The notes below the pieces were generated by a model, which did no database searches, was not told the DNA's origin, and saw only the letters and a program-made list of their open reading frames with translations. From Prorocentrum cordatum (lineage: Eukaryota; Sar; Dinophyceae; Prorocentrales; Prorocentraceae): a stretch of DNA of 64,000 nucleotides. The stretch spans positions 2,228,349 to 2,292,348 of the forward strand of contig CAUYUJ010016059.1 in assembly GCA_963575745.1 (NCBI GenBank), written 5' to 3'. Positions 20,453-31,441 of the stretch are shown here, piece after piece. The first letter of the stretch is position 1; each line of letters begins with the position of its first letter. The translations under genes and the position numbers were made by a program.

Positions 20453-21555
20453 ATGAGCCGTTTGTGCTCAGCGTGTCAGCGCTGTGGGCGACAGGAATAC
20501 AACGAATTTCTGATCGACAGAGGCAACAAATGTGTTTGTGGCAAGAAGGCTTCATTGTATAAGCCCAAGAAGAAGTCGCCAATGCCCGCGGAAGGAGCAG
20601 TTCAGTTTGCCCCCAAGAGTGCCCTGCGAAAGTCGGTTCGTTTTACTGATGGGCAGGGTGGTCTTGACACTGGGGGCGGCGGCTCGCGTCCTTCGACACC
20701 TATTTCCTCCCCGAGGGGGTCGGCAGGAGTCCAGGGGGATCAGCATTCAGTGGCTTCTCATCTTCAGGCAGCACTTCAGCCAGCGCGTGACCCTGAGTTG
20801 CGCGCCAGTCTTCAGCAGCAGCTCGATAGACTTCAAGCCCAGAAGAGCCCAGGCGCTGCAAGTGTTGCGCAGGCTATGCAGCAGGCCGATGGTGCTTGGA
20901 GAGATGCGAAGAACCGTCATCAGCAGGCGGTCACGTCGGTGTTGCGTTTGGAAAAAATCTGGCAGCTGCCCGTGATAAGGAAGCTAAGTTGTCCAAGTTG
21001 GTAGCAGAGGCCAGCTTCAAGATGGCGCAGGCTGCTGCAGCGGTGGCTGCACTCGAGGGCATGTCGGTCGCAGTGCAGCCTGACTCTGCCGCCAAGGAGG
21101 AGAATAAGCCTTTCGATGTTGTGTGGGGCGAAGATTTGTTCAACGACCTGGACCAGCTCGAGCGCGAGCAGGCTGAACGGGAATTGTTGCGGAAATGATT
21201 AGCAGAGTTGCAGTCGCAGAAGGCCTCTATTTCCACCAAGGCCGACGAGGTTGCTCAGCTGGTTGAGAGAGCTAAGGCAACCAAGGCCGCCATCACCGAG
21301 AGATTGGCCAAGAAGCGTCGCAACAACTCAGGTGAAGCTGAAGGCAGCTCTTCTTCGGGAGGAGCATCAACAGCTGCAGCTGAGGCGTCAGGCGCTGGGG
21401 CGTGTTCTACGCCACCCCCAGAGGATGAGGCCAATCAGAAGACCGAGAGGGAGGCCAAGATCGCGGCCGGGGCGGAGAAGATCTCGCAGGCGCAGTTCAT
21501 GGCCCAGAGGCATGCGGAGCAGGCTGGTGCAGCAGACCAGGTTCCTTCGCAGTGA
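20453..21555 (+). pseudogene. LINE-2 ORF1 (zinc motif, coiled coil), with one frameshift and one in-frame TGA
   Basis: ATG 20453 opens MSRLCSACQRCGRQ... with a Cys cluster (CSACQRCG ... CVCGKK). A shift at the A6 run near 20951 (frame 2 to frame 1) leads to AAARDKEAKLSKLVAEASF, then ENKPFDVVWGEDLFNDLDQL, then TGA at 21196. The same frame continues (LAELQSQKASIS..., ERLAKKRRNNSGEAEG) to the stop at 21553. It is homologous to LINE-1 ORF1 by layout and by FD-x-W/F-G...LF and KKRR blocks. An upstream in-frame TGA near 20432 limits the start. Confidence 0.68.
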
Positions 21556-21609
21556 CTAGGGACTTCGAAGTCCCCACAGGCGGCTTTCGAGCCGCGTGAC
21601 CGCCCCAAG

Positions 21610-22310
21610 TTGCCAGAATTCTCCACCGCGCTGTTCGGGAACGTTGCGCCCATGGGCGACAAGGTGCGGGACTTTGCCGTGGCCGTTTTCGAGGCGGGCC
21701 ATGTAGATGTGTGCGCCTTGGCTGAGACGCATGTTTCACGTTCTAATTCGACAAGTTGGTTTAAAAAGGCTCGTCGAGCCAACGTCAGGTTGAATGTGAA
21801 CCCAGCTCGTAAGACTGGCCGTGCGGTCACTGTGCTAGGCCAGGATCGTGACGCTGAAGGGGGGGAGTGGATTTTGATGCCTGGCCACAGGCAAGCGCAC
21901 TCTCTCGTTCACCAGCTCGATCGTGTTCAGGAGTTCCAGTACGATGGTCAGGTTGCAGTAGACGGTTTTGCTGCTGTGCATATACATCTGCCTGGGTACT
22001 CGTATGTTTTAGTTTCTTTTTATGCCTTCACTTCGGTGGGCATGGCCAGCGCGAACCTTGCTAGGTTTGGTAAGCTGGGGGCTTTTTTTGGCCGCGCTGA
22101 AGCTTCCATGGGTCCTTGTGGGAGATTTCAATATGTCCGCGGCTGTTCTCGGTAAAGCTGGATTTTTCCCTCGCGTAGGTGGTCAACCTGTGCATCCTAG
22201 AACAGAATACATGTGTAATGCGGGTAAAGTCTGGCTCTAACATTGATTTTGCCGTCGTCAGTTCGGCTGCGGCCCCATATTTTCTCTCGTATTCACAAGT
22301 CTTTAAGGTC
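21610..22310 (+). pseudogene. LINE-2 ORF2: EEP endonuclease
   Basis: Frame 1 carries VDVCALAETHVSRSN (catalytic Glu in ETH), GRAVTVLGQDRD and a VAVDGFAAVHIHLPGYSY strand. Frame 2 carries VLVGDFNMSAA (22112-22141), the GDFN catalytic box. Frame 0 carries SGSNIDFAVVSSAAAPY (about 22234), the xIDFxxVS box. Two frameshifts lie between them (about 22065-22110 and 22180). No intact SDH box was recognised in the divergent tail, IHSGLKI. Confidence 0.75.
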
Positions 22311-23753
22311 CCGTGGAAAATTCACTCCGGTCTCAAGATTCTGATGAGATCGTCTGGTAAGCAGTTAATTCAGAGGGCCCTTCAGCTTCCGACGAAGTTG
22401 CCTCAAGTCGTCAGGCCCACCACGAGGCCTACCGAGGGGTCTAAGTCCCAGGCAGCTAAGGCCTATCGAAAGCTTAAGGCTGAGGCTTTTGCTGAACGTC
22501 GGTCGCAGTACTATTCTAACCTTTTTGGTGACGTTTGGTCTCGTGAGGAGAGCGAGCGCACCCGTGCCCGAGAGGTCAGCGCGCCTGCTGATCTTGATGA
22601 TTTGTCTGATGCGCCTTCAGAGGAGGATCCTTGGGCGCACGAGCTGAATTTTGTGGATGCTCACACGCCAGAGTCGCCAGGAGGACCGGATGCGTCGGCT
22701 CCTTCGGGGGTCGCTCCCTCGCGTCTTCCCGGCGACCTTGCGCAGGGCCGACCTGGCCAGCATGGCGTACCCATCATGGGAGGGCGGTTTCACTTGCCCC
22801 ATTACGCTCAGTCTCTTGCGTGGGGCCTTGCTGGTGATGATCACATATCGTCGTCTCCGAGCCACACAGTCGACCCCCCTGCTGATTGTGTTGAGCCGCC
22901 CCCCCCAGGTACAGTCGAAGAGGCCAATGTTCTACCTCTTCACCTACCTGATGAGACTTGGGTGAATGCTCGTGCTCAGGTTGGCTTGCTGCCCTCGCCG
23001 TCGCTTGCTCCTGCTTTTGCTGCCCCCGTAGCTGCTAGGCTCGGGTCTGAATCCGTAGCCTCTGTATCTGCGTGATATGGCTCGTGGGTGAAGGCAGTTG
23101 AGGTGATGATATGCGATCATCATGGCATTGCACCGCTACCTGGCATTTCTCGGTCTCAGGGCCACAGATTTGTTGTTCAACAGGTGCGTGCACCGAATAA
23201 GTCGCGTATAACCCCCTTTAGCAACGTTATCGCTACATGGTGGGAGCAGCTTTCGGTTGTGTTGGAACGTGTTCTGGGACATGGGTCTAAAGGCAACGGG
23301 GTGGTTCAGAGAGAGCAACTACGCGTTGCGCTTCGGCATCTTATGGATGAGGCCCCCCGACAGGGCCAATGCGGGGATTCGGTTGGGGGCGGAGCTGTCT
23401 TGGGCAGTGTGGTGTCAGCTTACGCAAAGAGGGGCTTCGGTTTCAGCTAGTATCCTCCAGAAGTTTGTCAAGTCAGCGCAGCGTGTTGCAGCGCGTTGCC
23501 GACGTAGAGCATTGCGCGCTTCCCTTGATGAGTTTAAAGCTTGGATCACTACCAAAGAGGCAGAGGGCACACTGCATCGTGCGATTCGGGCCCGTCCCCA
23601 GGCCGGGGATGAAATGGTCACTGAGTCTGCAGTGTTTTGCAATCCTTTAGATATGGTGGACCAAAAAGCGAAACCATGTATCAAACTGTGGACTCCTAGC
23701 CCAGTGGATGCTGATGCAGTTGCCTGGCTTTTGAAGAAGTTCGTGCGGCGGCG
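22311..23753 (+). pseudogene. LINE-2 ORF2: spacer between endonuclease and RT, with in-frame TGA
   Basis: Frame 0 (to 23072) is acidic and Pro/Ser-rich (SREESERTRAREVSAPADLD, WAHELNFVDAHTPESPGG). It stops at TGA 23073-23075, continues in frame (YGSWVKAVEVMICDHHGIAP), then shifts to frame 1 near 23260. Frame 1 has a helical Arg/Ala-rich linker (SAQRVAARCRRRALRASLDE) and stops at 23758 where the RT frame takes over. Function unknown; the same position in LINE-1 holds a similar helical linker. Confidence 0.6.
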
Positions 23754-25350
23754 ATGTTAGAGCCGCCTGAACCCGTGGATGTCACAGATATTCGTAGTGC
23801 TGCGCGTTCGTTCAAGCCTCGGGCAGGCTTAGGAGCGGATGTTCTCACGCCACTTGATTTTGAAAGGTTACCTGACATGCCTCTCGATGAGCTCCGTGTT
23901 TTGCATCCGGTGGTGGAAGACACTCTTGTTTGGCCCTCTCAAGTTTCTCTGGTTCTCGGGAGGCTTTTCCCCGCAAAGTCCAAAGGAGATCGGGTGATCG
24001 GAGCATTGACCACGTTTACTCGAGTATGGTCTAAAGCCAGGGAGCCTGCCGTTCAAGCATGGAGCCTGGCCAATGAGCCAAGCTGGGGCGCTGCTGTCAA
24101 AGGCAGTGGAGCCTTGCAGGAGGCATTCTATCGAGTTTTGGAGGATGAGGTGACAGGCGCTTTGGGGGTACCCTCAGGTAAAGGTTTGCTTGATGTGGAT
24201 TTTTTTACGATTCTATGGAATGGCTGGTGCTTATTCGGGCTGCCTTGAGGCTTGGCTTTCCAGCGACTATTCTGTATTTAGAGTTGTTGCTCTGCGTGTC
24301 GCCACGTACTCTAGGCCAGAGTGGATCCTATGCCGAAGCGGTTTGCCTTTCACGTTCTATCATCCGGGGACTCCGATCAGGGACCAGATTTGCCAGGTGT
24401 TTTGTGTTTGGTGTTTTTTGTTCTGCATCGCATTGCGGTTTCTCATGAAAACATGTCCACCAGGATCTGGGTCGATGATCTGTCTCAACGGTCTGTGGGT
24501 TCCAGGGCTAGTATCCGCAAACAGTTGTTTGCAGGTCTGCTGGACACCTGCCTCGGTCTGCATAGCGTCCAGCTTCGTGCATCGCCGAAGTCGGTGATGA
24601 TTTGCTCTCATATTCCCGATGCCAAGTTCATTGCCAGTCGACTGTCGCAAGCAGGATTCACTGTTACAGCTGTGGCGCAGGCAGGTTACTTGGGAACTGA
24701 TCTGGGAGGAGGCAGGAGGCATGCGCGAGGTAATCGTACTAAGCGTGTGGTCAACGGTGTGGCAATGCATTCGAGAGTGCTTCGTTTCGCGCGTGCTGCT
24801 CGCAAGTACGCGGTTACCGCCAAGCTTGAGAGAGCTGGCACTCTTGCTGCACAGCTATATGCTCACCAAATTCATGGTGTATTTGGTTCAGCTATGACCC
24901 GCTGCCGCCGGCAAATGGGTGCTGCATGTGGTTCTGGGAACAAGGGGTGGCGCCTCGCGACCCTCCTGGACTTCAGGGCTCCCATGGGAGACCCAGCTGT
25001 GTATTTCCCTCGGCTGTGTTTCGAATTTTGGATGAGGCACTGGATCATGCAACCTTCCATTCGGTCAGGAATACGCAGAGCCTGGCCTGTGCCTGGCCTG
25101 TCTTGCTCCCGAAGTTTCAGCAGGTTGCTCCGCAGCATCGGTCTCGTCACGTTCGTGGGCCTATGGGGGCTATCATGCTATATCTGTTGGAGGCAGGCTG
25201 GGAACCCTTGGAACCCGATCGTTGGAAGACCCCGTCTGACTTTCCTGGAGATCTCGAGGCCTGGCTGTTTCCTGAAGAAGGTCTGTCGGGTAATATCATT
25301 CTAGATTTCCCGGATTTTTTTTCGGGACGCTTTGTTTTCTATTCAGTCTA
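23754..25350 (+). pseudogene. LINE-2 ORF2: reverse transcriptase
   Basis: Frame 0 has RSFKPRAGLGADVLTPLDFE and SKGDRVIGALTTFTRVWSK (fingers and motif 2). Palm A is broken over three frames (LLDVDFFT, FY, MEWLVLIRAALRLGFP, about 24190-24265). Frame 2 has SIIRGLRSGTRFA. Frame 0 (from 24321) has motif C RIWVDDLSQ at 24462-24488. WVDD replaces YxDD/FxDD but keeps both Asp. Thumb and connection continue in frames 0 and 2 (FRILDEALDHATFHSVRNTQ) to about 25350. Defective as read. Confidence 0.78.
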
Positions 25351-26501
25351 AGCTGCGGCATGGCGCGGCTGAGCACTGGTGTGGAGACGGCGTTCAGAAT
25401 GGCGTTGATAACGCATCTTATCGCAGGCTCACTTCCCAGCTTAAGCTGGTTTCGCAAGGTGGGCGCTTGAGTGAGCTTACGAGTTCGATTGCCGTTGGGG
25501 TTTTTTTGGCCCAGGGCTCGGATCAAATCTGAGCTTGATGCTAGCTTTGATGATATTTGCCCTCGCTGCCAGAAGTTTCCTGAAACGGCGTTTCATCGTG
25601 CTTGGGGTTGCGGAGGTAATGTTGGCGCGGCGGCCCATGGGCAATCCCAGGACCTTGTCGCAGAAGCTTCCGCTCCAGCAGAGGCTTTACTTGCATGTGG
25701 GCTTCGTGGCCTCATGCCTGCCTCAGCCACTGCACTGCCTCCTCCACCCGACACTGAGTTCTGGTGGACTTCAGGGTGCAACGATTTGAGTGCTGGATCC
25801 ATGGGGCATGGGGGCCCTGGGGACCCACTCCTGGTCTTCGGTGATGCCTCAGGTGGGAAAACGTCTGGTGAGAGCATGTTTCGCCGTGTCGGGGTGGCCA
25901 TCGTCACTTTCGATCGTTTTTCTTCCCACTTTCTATTCGCTCGTCTGCTTTTGGGCGGCTACCTGGCTGCCGCCAATCTGTGCCCCGTGGAGAGTTGCGG
26001 GCGTTTGAGTTAGCATTGCGCACGACTGTTGGTCACATTTGCTATGTGACCGATAATGAGTCGGTGATACGAGGGTTCTACAGCGGAAAATGCGAGGTGC
26101 CTAGCGGTGCCGACGCCGACCTGTGGCTGAGAGTTGCAAAGCTTCTGGCACAGAGGGTTGGGGAGATTGCTATGGTTTTCACCAATTCTCATCTCTCGGG
26201 CTCTGATATTGTTGATCGGTCTATCCCACCTGCTCTTGTGGCGGGTAATGCTGTTGCAGACGCACTCGCGGGAGAGGCCGCGACCCGCGCCCAGATCCCA
26301 GAGGCGGCAAGGCATAAGGTCCTGTTCGAGGAGAAGCGCGCCTGGCAGGTGCGCCACCGCCTGCTGCGCGCGTCCCTGGACGCCATGCAGGCCGAGGAGC
26401 GGGGTGGTGGAGGCAGGAGATCGGGGCCCTCCCGCTCCCCCCCCTCGCCCTCCTGCCCTTGCTCTCGTGGCCGCCTTCTCGTCCAGGCATCCGCTCGATG
26501 A
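25351..26501 (+). pseudogene. LINE-2 ORF2: CCHC finger and RNase H
   Basis: Frame 1 has CPRCQKFPETAFHRAWGC (C-x2-C-x8-H-x4-C, about 25558-25611), the same finger as in LINE-1. LLVFGDASGGK then gives the first RNase H Asp. After a shift near 25980, frame 0 gives PRGELRAFELAL (Glu), ICYVTDNESVIRGF (Asp), VFTNSHLSG (His) and GNAVADALAGEAA (Asp). All RNase H catalytic positions are present. Helix RHRLLRASLDAMQAEE leads towards the C-terminal domain. Confidence 0.8.
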
Positions 26502-26869
26502 GCCCCGAAAAAAGGTGTCAGATTTGTTTCGGATCGGCCACTTAGGCCACTCTCAAGGAGTGGCATGAGTCCCCCTGTTTCACTCCGACCCCTGTTAATG
26601 CTAAGTTTATTGCCCTTCCCCTGGGGGGGCGTGGCGGCTCCACATTGCGGGGGGTTGGGCTCACGAGACTCACTCGATGAGGCTCCAGAGGGCTCATCAT
26701 CTTTGGTTTTGTCAGGCTTGTGGTTTCTATGCTCATGTTACTATGCGTGAGCTGTCGAAACCATGTTCCCATAAGGTTAAATCCCATCGCCGAAAATATT
26801 TGCCTCGTATTGAAGATGGGTAGTGGCCGAAAGCTCTCAGTACAGCTGAGAAGCTCACTCGTGGCCAGT
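26502..26869 (+). pseudogene. LINE-2 ORF2: C-terminal zinc ribbon
   Basis: From about 26661 one frame reads HETHSMRLQRAHHLWFCQAC, then GFYAHVTMRELSKPCSHKVK, then KYLPRIEDG, a TAG, and WPKALSTAEKLTRGQ before the final stop. The FCxxCGxYA...LxxxC pattern matches the LINE-1 C-terminus. The upstream 26502-26660 piece is frame-shifted linker. This places the end of ORF2 close to the 3' end of the element. Confidence 0.65.
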
Positions 26870-26910
26870 GATTGCTGAACCACTACGTGGGATAGCCTGT
26901 TCCTGTACGT

Positions 26911-26962
26911 GCTCCTCCTCCTCCTCCTCCTCCTCCTCCTCCTCCTCCTCCTCCTCCTTCCT
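26911..26962. repeat. (CTC)n microsatellite, right part
   Basis: CTCCTC repeats immediately downstream of LINE-2; counterpart of 20210-20295. In the host LINE frame it codes Pro/Ser. Confidence 0.9.
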
Positions 26963-26970
26963 CTCCAGCT

Positions 26971-28440
26971 TCATCTTGTTTGGATGTCGTTCCCGAGGCC
27001 ACTCTCTGTGCCTTCCGCGCCCTCGGCCGTAAGAAAAACGTCGGCTATGATGGGAGGCCGGCGGAGCTGGTTCAGGCCGCGGGGTCGGCTTTAGCCTGCA
27101 AGTTTTCTGCCGTCAACGAGCGCACGAAGGCCACGGGGGCCTGGCCGACTCAGTGACGGGGGGGGGCGACCCCGAGAAGTTTATTAACGGGAAGGGGACC
27201 CGCTCAACACTGAACATTATCGGGGCATCCTCTTGGACGACCATGCTAGTAACGGTCTCACCGGAATGCTGCAGCAAGCTGTGACGCCAGCCTACGTTGC
27301 GCACCAGCCGTCCTCGCAGTACAAAGCCATACCGGGCCGCGGCACCGATATGGCGTCTCACGTATTGTGTGCATTCGATCATCGATTGTGTCAATTTGGC
27401 CGGTCTGTTCATTTTTGGTGCTGTACGTAGATCTCACAAACCTTTTGGTAGAGTAGCGCGTCAACCTATGTACGGACAGGACTCCACGCCGCAGTCCGAG
27501 CGTCGAGCCCATCCTCTGTCGCTTGGAGTCTCCGGGTCTGCTGCCGACGGAATGCTCAAGTATCTCGATCTACACGGCCACCTTCTACACAAGTGGGGGG
27601 TGTGCGAAATTGTCGCGCTCATGATACGAACCTTGCATGACGGTGTTTGGGTTGCTGTCTCTGACGTGTGTTACACATCGTACTGGGGGTCGCCGGGGAT
27701 GCAAGTTAGGCGCACTAATTTTCACTGGTGTCTACGGCATAGCTGTGCGTGTGATTCTCAGACAGCTCCAACAGAGAGGGGTACTGTTCGGTTGCCCTCC
27801 CCTGCTGATCCATTTTTGGCCGCTTCCCCGGGGGGTGTGACAACGGAGTCTGTCTTGGATGCAACTTTCATTGACGATGAAGCCCTCGTGATAGTGGCCT
27901 CGACCCCTCAGCAACTTGATCAAGGCATCGATGTTATTCTCGAGGTTTTGTTCTACATTTGACAAATTATACTTACAAGTGAACGCCCTCCCTGGAAAGA
28001 CTGAAGCCCTTGTGGGGTATCGCGGTCCTCAAGCTACTGCTTGTTGCGAGGCCCGCCGTGATGCGAGTGGACAGTTGCATGTGCAGGTTCCGGGGAGAGA
28101 TGTGCGCATCCGCGTTACGACTTCTTGCAAGCATCTTGGTACAGCAACCTCCCTTCGAGCGTGTGCCATAGATGACGCAAACGCAAAGGCCGCCAAGATT
28201 CTTGCTGCGTACGCACAGTTGACGCATACATTATTTGGCTCATCGCATGTTGCGCGCGCACAAGCTATACTTTACGCAGTGCGTGTTTCTATCGAAGCTT
28301 TTGCTCGGAGTGCATGTGCTCTTGCCGCTGGCTCGGCATTTGAAGCGACTGAATAGTGTATACATGACGGCGCTTCGTCGTATTTTCGAGGAGCCTCGAT
28401 GTGAGCATGTGGAGCACTCGAGTCGTCGAGTGCGTGAGGC
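26971..28440 (+). pseudogene. Host LINE reverse transcriptase
   Basis: Pieces in three frames: GYDGRPAELVQAAGSALACK (26971 onward), RGILLDDHASNGLTGMLQQA and PGRGTDMASHVLCAF (27210-27400), CVNLAGLFIFGAVR (palm A region; the usual Asp is not visible), and ALMIRTLHDGVWVAV. Motif C is ATFIDDEALVI, FIDD at 27867-27878, with both Asp. Next come LQVNALPGKTEALVGYRG, a thumb-like KHLGTATS, and RLNSVYMTALRRIFEE ending at 28443. This is the most typical dinoflagellate LINE RT pattern I can recall. Frameshifts make it inactive. Confidence 0.8.
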
Positions 28441-29103
28441 GTGACGTCAACCAGCAATAACATGTGTTGTCGCACGCCTGCGTTTGAAGTAGTGTGCCCG
28501 GCTGCACCGCACCAAGCCGTCGTTTTTGCTCGCCCTGCTAGTGCGAGACCGCGTGGGCGCAAATTACAATGGATCCAGGTCTTGGAACATGATGCTGCGT
28601 TCCCTCGGCCCTGCATCCCAGACGGCTTCTCTGCTATGTCAGAGGGCCCTGGGGCATGGGCGCGCTTGATGATGCAGGATGAGAACTCCTGGAAGGCACT
28701 GGTGGATCGTATTTTCTTTTGTGATTGTGTTTGCGACGCCCGCGCAGCGCCATTGGTGTTCCATTCACTTCTGCCCGCGGTTTGCTGAGCCATCAGAGAG
28801 CCAAGCACGGAGCTCGGCTCCAGATCCGTTGCTGCGTGTCTGGATCGCAGTGTCCCGCCTGCGGCACTGACTTTGCCCAGCGACTGCGATTGATTGCCGG
28901 CGTTTCCGATTCGAGGCGCCCGAAGTGCTGCGAGTGGATTCTGTCGGATTGCCATCGGCTCTCTGATGCCGCAGTTGCAAGACTTGATGGCGTCGGCCGT
29001 GCTCTCCGCGGGTCTGCGCAGCAAACTGGGCATAGCCATCGTTTGGCTGTGGCTCCTGCGCGCACCGCTAGTGGCAAGGTTACTAGCTGCCTGCGCGCCT
29101 GAA
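28441..29103 (+). pseudogene. Host LINE C-terminal domain with zinc finger
   Basis: The first part (28441-28788) reads LFARP-like and WIQVLEHDAAFPRPC...PGAWARLMMQDENSWKALVD. After a frameshift, 28725-29103 reads [61 protein letters not shown] and [18 protein letters not shown]. The H...H/CxxC...H-like arrangement and the SDxRRPKC motif are, from memory, a hallmark of C-termini in this LINE type. Its function is not known to me. Confidence 0.7.
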
Positions 29104-29147
29104 TTGAATTCGTTGTGCTGGTACCATCTTCAGGCTGCGGTTCCTCG

Positions 29148-29284
29148 CCATATATATATATATATATATATCTGTATGTATGTATGTATGTATGTATGTA
29201 TGTATGTATGTATGTATGTATGTATGTATGTATGTATGTATGTATATATATATGTGTGTATATATATATATAAATATACACACA
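29148..29284. repeat. (TA)n(TGTA)n microsatellite
   Basis: TATATA runs flanking a long (TATG)n tract. It separates the host LINE 3' end from the G-rich family copy. Confidence 0.95.
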
Positions 29285-29292
29285 TACCAGTG

Positions 29293-29935
29293 GTGTTCGG
29301 CCCATCCCGCCACCGTGCCTGGGCTGTGGGTTAGAAGCCTCTTGGATGTTCGTTTGGACATCGTGGGAGGCCTTCCGGGGGCCTCTTGGAAGCAGTTTCG
29401 AGGCCTTTGGGGGGCCGCTTGGGGGCCTTTGGGGGCCTCTTGGGGTCTCGTGGGGCCTTTCGGGGGCCTCTTTGGCTCTCTTGGGGGCCTCTTGGGACGG
29501 ACGTCTCGACCTGTCGGTTCGTGTTCCCCTTCTTGTGGCCGTCCTGGGGAGCTGTCGGGCGATCTTGGGCGCAAGGAGGCCTTCTTGGGGGCCTCTTTGG
29601 AGCCTCTTGCGCCGTATGGGGGCGGTCTCGGGCGCCCCTGGAGCCATCCATCTTGGAGCGTCGGAAGCCCGAAAACGCGATAACGCCGACAACATAGAAT
29701 ACCAAACGGAAAATCAATGGTTGTTGCTTCGTTGGGCCCTCTTGGGGGTCCTCTTGGGGCGCTCTAGGGGTTTGGGGGGGGCCTCCTGGGCCGTCTTGGG
29801 GCCATCTTAGGCGTCTTGGAGCACCCTTGGGCTGCCTTGGAGCATTCTTGGGCCCTCTTGGGCGCTTTCTCGGGCTCGCGTGGCCCGTTTTGGGGCCCTC
29901 CGACCTTTGAAAAAGTCACGCGAGGCAGCCCAAGA
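29293..29935. repeat. G-rich dispersed family, long copy
   Basis: Starts with TTCGGCCCATCCCGCCACCGTG and CCTGGGCTGTGGGT, near-identical to 49917, so a 5' boundary is likely shared. Contains core 1 (GTCTCGACCTGTCGGTTCGT, about 29503) and core 2 (GAGCGTCGGAAGCCCGAAAA, about 29655, then AAAATCAATGGTTGTTGC). It is embedded in CTTGGGGGCCTCTTGG repeats. Confidence 0.78.
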
Positions 29936-30705
29936 ACGCGTGGGAATGCCGAGGGAATATGATAATGTGGGGCCCCAGGCCTTATAGTATTCTCATCCGA
30001 GGGTTCTGAGCACAGGGAAGAGAGGACACATGAGAGCCTGGGGGTAAGTTTACTTCGTGCCTCGACGCACGGTTTCAGAATGTGTACATATATGTCAAGT
30101 TGGTTTTTCCCCGTTCGTTCCCAGAACCTTTTTTCAGCCGATGTTTTTCAGCCCGCCCGAGGAAGTAGAGCTCAGAGGCGATTCGTGTATCGCCCGTCCG
30201 CGAAGTTCTCTGCCGTTTCGCTCGGGCCACCTCCAGCAGCTTGAACTTCCGACGTACTCCTCAGGCAGATCGCGACGTCAGGGTCCAACGGCATAGGGTG
30301 CCCAAAGAGTTTCGACATACCACCTGCAGCCACAATGGCTGTATACTTACACGTGGGGAAGCAAGTGTGCTTTCAATCGTTCCCTTTGAAGTTGCTCTGC
30401 CCGTTGTAACACAGTTGTCAACATTACAATGGAATCCAGCTGTGTTGCACGTGACATTTACACGTTCATGTGTGGGCTATTGTCTCCCAGTGGCGTTCCT
30501 TGGCTACAACCTGAATTTGATCCCTGGGCGCAAGTGTGTTTCGCAACATCCCGTCTAGTCGCAAGTTGTGGGAACTCCATCGGCGCTCACCTCCCAATTG
30601 CGTTTTGCATCAGCCTGGGCGTGCGAGAGAGACATAGAGGCAGCTACCTTGAGAGGGAGCGTGCGGTAAAGAGAGGAGGTGCTTCAACCTTGCCGTCTGC
30701 TACGA
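29936..30705. other. Unassigned, with short ORFs
   Basis: Two modest open frames (30057-30296 and 30241-30558) have a less biased composition than the surroundings (e.g. FQPMFFSPPEEVELRGDSC) and could be exon pieces of an unrecognised gene. No domain or homology was recognised. Confidence 0.3.
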
Positions 30706-31074
30706 GGGGGGGAGAGAGTGAGAGAGAGAGAGAGAGTGAGAGAGAGGACGAGAGAGAGAGCTAGAGAGATATATAATGATATATATATATATAGATATAC
30801 ATACATATAGGGAGAGAGAGCGAGAGAGGTAGGGATAGACGGGGGAATAGAGAGGGAGAGAAATTGATAGAGAGAAGGAGCCATTTACATGTATACATAT
30901 ACCTACGTTACATGCAACTTACATGTTCAGAGGTACAAGTAGACATGCACACCTTCTCGGCGGCAGGGGGGGACTGGTGTCAGAGGCCGAAGGGAGAACA
31001 CAATGTCCTTGGGAGCGAGTGCGTTTGAGCGAGAGAGAGAGAGAGAGAGAGAGAAAAAAAAAAGAAAGAAAAAA

Positions 31075-31107
<33 letters not shown>

Positions 31108-31135
31108 AAAAAAAAAAAACAAAAAAAGAGAGCGT
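30706..31135. repeat. GA-rich microsatellites with AT block
   Basis: (GA)n at about 30712-30765, (TA)n at 30765-30800, more (GA)n to 30870, and (GA)n/(A)n at 31028-31130. Arg/Glu or Ser/Leu frames are by-products. Confidence 0.9.
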
Positions 31136-31290
31136 GTATGAGGAACTTGTATTCAGTCAGCTTCCCCTCTGCCACGGAGAGCCCGGGCGCCGTGCAGAAG
31201 GGCGCGAGACCGCCACGGCGGAGGCGCCACTGGCGACGATTTCGCCCCAGCCGCCGGCGTCGCCATTGGCGAACTCACAGTACACCTTAG

Positions 31291-31441
31291 GCGATGCTTA
31301 AGAAAACCTAAGTGTTCGGCCAGAGTCTCGATTATTCTTAACGTTTCCATGTAAATCTTCAGATTTTAATGGAAACGTTGGGTTGTTATTCAAAGTCTGA
31401 GACTATGAATTTCTTAACCCATGATTTCTTAAGCATTTCGC
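31291..31441. repeat. 151-bp AT-rich fold-back (MITE-like) element
   Basis: The ends GCGATGCTTAAGAAA and TTTCTTAAGCATTTCGC are inverted repeats. An inner pair AACGTTTCCATG...AT / AT...AATGGAAACGTT closes the hairpin. It is AT-rich inside GC-rich DNA. No coding capacity and no clear target duplication. Confidence 0.75.

Larger units (their letters stand above)
20296..26910 (+). mobile_element. LINE-2, nested in the host LINE
   Basis: About 6.6 kb: relict SLs, ORF1, EEP, long Ala/Ser-rich spacer, RT, CCHC finger, RNase H, C-terminal zinc ribbon. It is flanked on both sides by (CTC)n, the host linker microsatellite. No A-tail is visible at the 3' junction, and any target-site duplication would be hidden in the microsatellite. 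Same domain order as LINE-1. Multiple frameshifts and stops. Confidence 0.8.
26963..29103 (+). mobile_element. Host LINE, 3' half (RT and C-terminus)
   Basis: Resumes after (CTC)n with the peptide LDVVPEATLCAFRALGRKKN, the expected sequence at the linker-RT boundary. It continues through RT to a C-terminal zinc-finger domain ending at 29103, just before an AT-rich microsatellite. It belongs with 17608-20209. Confidence 0.75.
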
